Shown: one piece after another, positions 4,737 to 6,389 of the stretch
How the letters are laid out: each line of letters opens with the position of its first letter
Position numbering within the stretch: the first letter of the stretch is position 1
Source of the DNA: JAFDVL01 sp043736395
GTDB lineage: Bacteria > Acidobacteriota > Blastocatellia > RBC074
NCBI GenBank assembly: GCA_043736395.1
Contig: JAYTCQ010000219.1
Span: 1-6,389, forward strand
Direction: 5' to 3'
DNA: 6,389 nt
The notes under the pieces: model-generated
Database searches by the model: none
What the model saw: the letters and a program-made list of their open reading frames with translations, nothing else
What the model was told of the DNA's origin: nothing
Made by a program: the position numbers and the translations under genes

Positions 4737-6389
4737 ATGGCTAAAGGTAAAGTAGAAAAACAGGACAAGAATAATAGTAAAGTAAATGAATTAAATGTAA
4801 ATCGGGAAGATGGCACCAATCAATATTTAACGACGAACCATGGAGTTCGAATCAATGATAATCAAAATTCATTGAAAGCTGGGGATCGAGGCCCGTCTTT
4901 ACTAGAAGATTTTATTTTACGCGAAAAGATCACCCACTTCGATCATGAACGAATTCCTGAACGCGTTGTTCACGCGCGTGGTTCCGGAGCACACGGTTTC
5001 TTTCAGGTTTATAAACCAATGGCAGCCCTCACGAAAGCAAACTTCCTACAAGACCCTGCAGTGAAAACTCCGGTCTTTGTAAGATTTTCAACTGTGGCAG
5101 GTTCGCGCGGTTCATCTGATATGGCTCGTGACGTCCGGGGTTTTGCCGTTAAATTTTATACCGAAGACGGGAACTTTGATTTGGTCGGAAACAATATGCC
5201 GGTGTTCTTTATTCAGGATGCCATTAAATTTCCTGATTTAATTCATGCTGTCAAACCCGAACCGCATAATGAAATCCCGCAGGCTGCTTCCGCGCACGAT
5301 ACTTTTTGGGATTTTATTTCATTGATGCCGGAATCCATGCACATGGTTATGTGGGTCATGTCAGATCGATCATTGCCGCGTAGCCTGCGGATGATGGAAG
5401 GTTTCGGCGTTCACACTTTTCGTTTGATCAACGATGCTGGAGAAGCTCGCTTCGTAAAATTTCATTGGAAACCATTGCTTGGAATGCACTCCATCGTTTG
5501 GGATGAAGCGCAGAAAATTTCCGGTAAAGACCCCGATTTTCATCGGCGGGATTTGTGGGAAGCAATTGAAAGTGGAGCCTATCCGGAATGGGAATTAGGC
5601 ATTCAAGTCGTGGAAGAAAAGGATGAGCATAAATTTGACTTCGATTTACTTGATCCAACCAAACTTATTCCCGAAGAACTTGTCCCCGTCCAACGTATTG
5701 GCAAATTAACGCTCAACCGCAATCCTGACAACTTCTTTGCTGAAACTGAGCAGGTAGCTTTTCACGTGGGTCACATTGTTCCCGGCATTGATTTTACCAA
5801 TGATCCATTATTGCAAGGACGATTGTTTTCCTATACTGATACGCAATTGCTGCGATTAGGCGGCCCCAATTTTCACGAAATTCCAATTAATCGTTCATTA
5901 GCTCCGGTGCATAACAATCAACGTGACGGGCAGATGCGGCAAACGATTAATACCAGTCGTACAAGTTATGAACCTAACTCAATGGGGGGCGGATGTCCTT
6001 TTCAGGCAGGCCGTGACATGGGTGGTTTTGTGAGTCACGCCGAAAAGATGAATGGCTCAAAAATTCGCGCTCGCAGTGAAAGTTTTTTTGATCACTTTAG
6101 CCAGGCTGCAATGTTTTATCGAAGCCAGTCTGAACCAGAACAAAACCATATCATCAAGGCTTTACGTTTTGAATTAGGTAAGCTTGAAATCCCTGCTATC
6201 AGGGAGCGCATGGTGGGGTTACTTTCTTTTGTTGATCCAACGCTTGCCAGTCGCGTGGCCCAAGGCTTAGGGATAAGTGTTCCTAAAACTATTGCTGATC
6301 CCATTAATCACAGTATTCCAGCCGACGGAGACGAAGCAAGATTTCAGCCTAAACCGATAAAAAAATCTATTCCTGTTTCTCCATCTTTA
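4737..6389 (+). CDS. katE: Large-subunit heme catalase, KatE/HPII-like (3' end outside window)
   Basis: The enzyme degrades hydrogen peroxide to water and oxygen. The frame is open for 551 codons to the window edge. Catalytic His79 lies in ERVVHARGSGAHG, Asn152 in DLVGNNMPVFFIQD and heme-ligand Tyr366 in RLFSYTDTQ, followed by GGPNFHEIPINR. His343 in AFHVGHIVPG matches HPII His392, which is covalently joined to the heme-ligand Tyr415 there. All four residues sit at HPII number minus 49, so no net insertion or deletion separates them. Residues 1-50 are a short, polar, Lys/Asn-rich extension. After the core, a helical region (about 440-520) aligns with HPII and the visible end (KKSIPVSPSL) reaches the linker before the C-terminal flavodoxin-like domain, which points to a clade 2 large catalase; that domain itself is not seen. 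AGAGG five bases before the ATG supports the start. Expression under stress is likely, by analogy only. Confidence 0.97.
   Translation, partial: MAKGKVEKQDKNNSKVNELNVNREDGTNQYLTTNHGVRINDNQNSLKAGDRGPSLLEDFILREKITHFDHERIPERVVHARGSGAHGFFQVYKPMAALTKANFLQDPAVKTPVFVRFSTVAGSRGSSDMARDVRGFAVKFYTEDGNFDLVGNNMPVFFIQDAIKFPDLIHAVKPEPHNEIPQAASAHDTFWDFISLMPESMHMVMWVMSDRSLPRSLRMMEGFGVHTFRLINDAGEARFVKFHWKPLLGMHSIVWDEAQKISGKDPDFHRRDLWEAIESGAYPEWELGIQVVEEKDEHKFDFDLLDPTKLIPEELVPVQRIGKLTLNRNPDNFFAETEQVAFHVGHIVPGIDFTNDPLLQGRLFSYTDTQLLRLGGPNFHEIPINRSLAPVHNNQRDGQMRQTINTSRTSYEPNSMGGGCPFQAGRDMGGFVSHAEKMNGSKIRARSESFFDHFSQAAMFYRSQSEPEQNHIIKALRFELGKLEIPAIRERMVGLLSFVDPTLASRVAQGLGISVPKTIADPINHSIPADGDEARFQPKPIKKSIPVSPSL

Noticed and set aside
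5428..6304. Minus-strand frames at 5428-5658 and 6116-6304
   Set aside because: Both are antisense to well-conserved catalase coding sequence and have no independent support.

Overview
The window looks like a stretch of chromosome or large plasmid from a free-living soil or environmental bacterium. Most genes have clear Shine-Dalgarno sites and mid-range base composition. The mix of families (Tat-like cupin, MgtC/SapB, HSL-type esterase, GlsB/YeaQ, long catalase) would fit an Acidobacteriota (Blastocatellia-like) genome, but no phylogenetic marker is present, so this placement is a weak inference.

Left part (1-2120). A minus-strand frame running off the left edge has a start that looks like an IS630-type transposase N-terminus. 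Next comes an AT-rich plus-strand gene for an exported cupin-fold protein. Its last 17 bases overlap the start of an aminoglycoside 3-N-acetyltransferase of the AAC(3)-I family, which is the most clearly notable gene here. Base composition rises sharply near this overlap. Just after the resistance gene is a short stretch resembling the two ends of an integron attC site with the middle missing. A 154-residue stand-alone protein follows, with the CAE and PCxxC zinc motifs of the cytidine-deaminase-like superfamily. A transposase edge, a resistance gene, a composition step and an orphan deaminase fold together suggest an accessory patch.

Middle part (2121-3758). A short MgtC/SapB membrane protein (plus strand) converges on an HSL-family (family IV) carboxylesterase (minus strand). 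Between them lies a long imperfect inverted repeat that could form a stable hairpin, possibly a bidirectional terminator or a small palindromic element.

Right part (3759-6389). After a 502-base AT-rich divergent spacer come a GlsB/YeaQ/YmgE-type small membrane stress protein and a large-subunit (KatE-like) catalase cut by the window end. The catalase keeps all heme-site residues in the same spacing as E. coli HPII. These two genes form a plausible stress-response pair. Between them is a strong hairpin whose T-run lies on the strand opposite to both genes.

No tRNA, rRNA, CRISPR array or replication origin was seen. No fully novel system is proven. The best leads are the divergent AAC(3)-I gene in its mosaic setting and the orphan deaminase-fold protein beside it.
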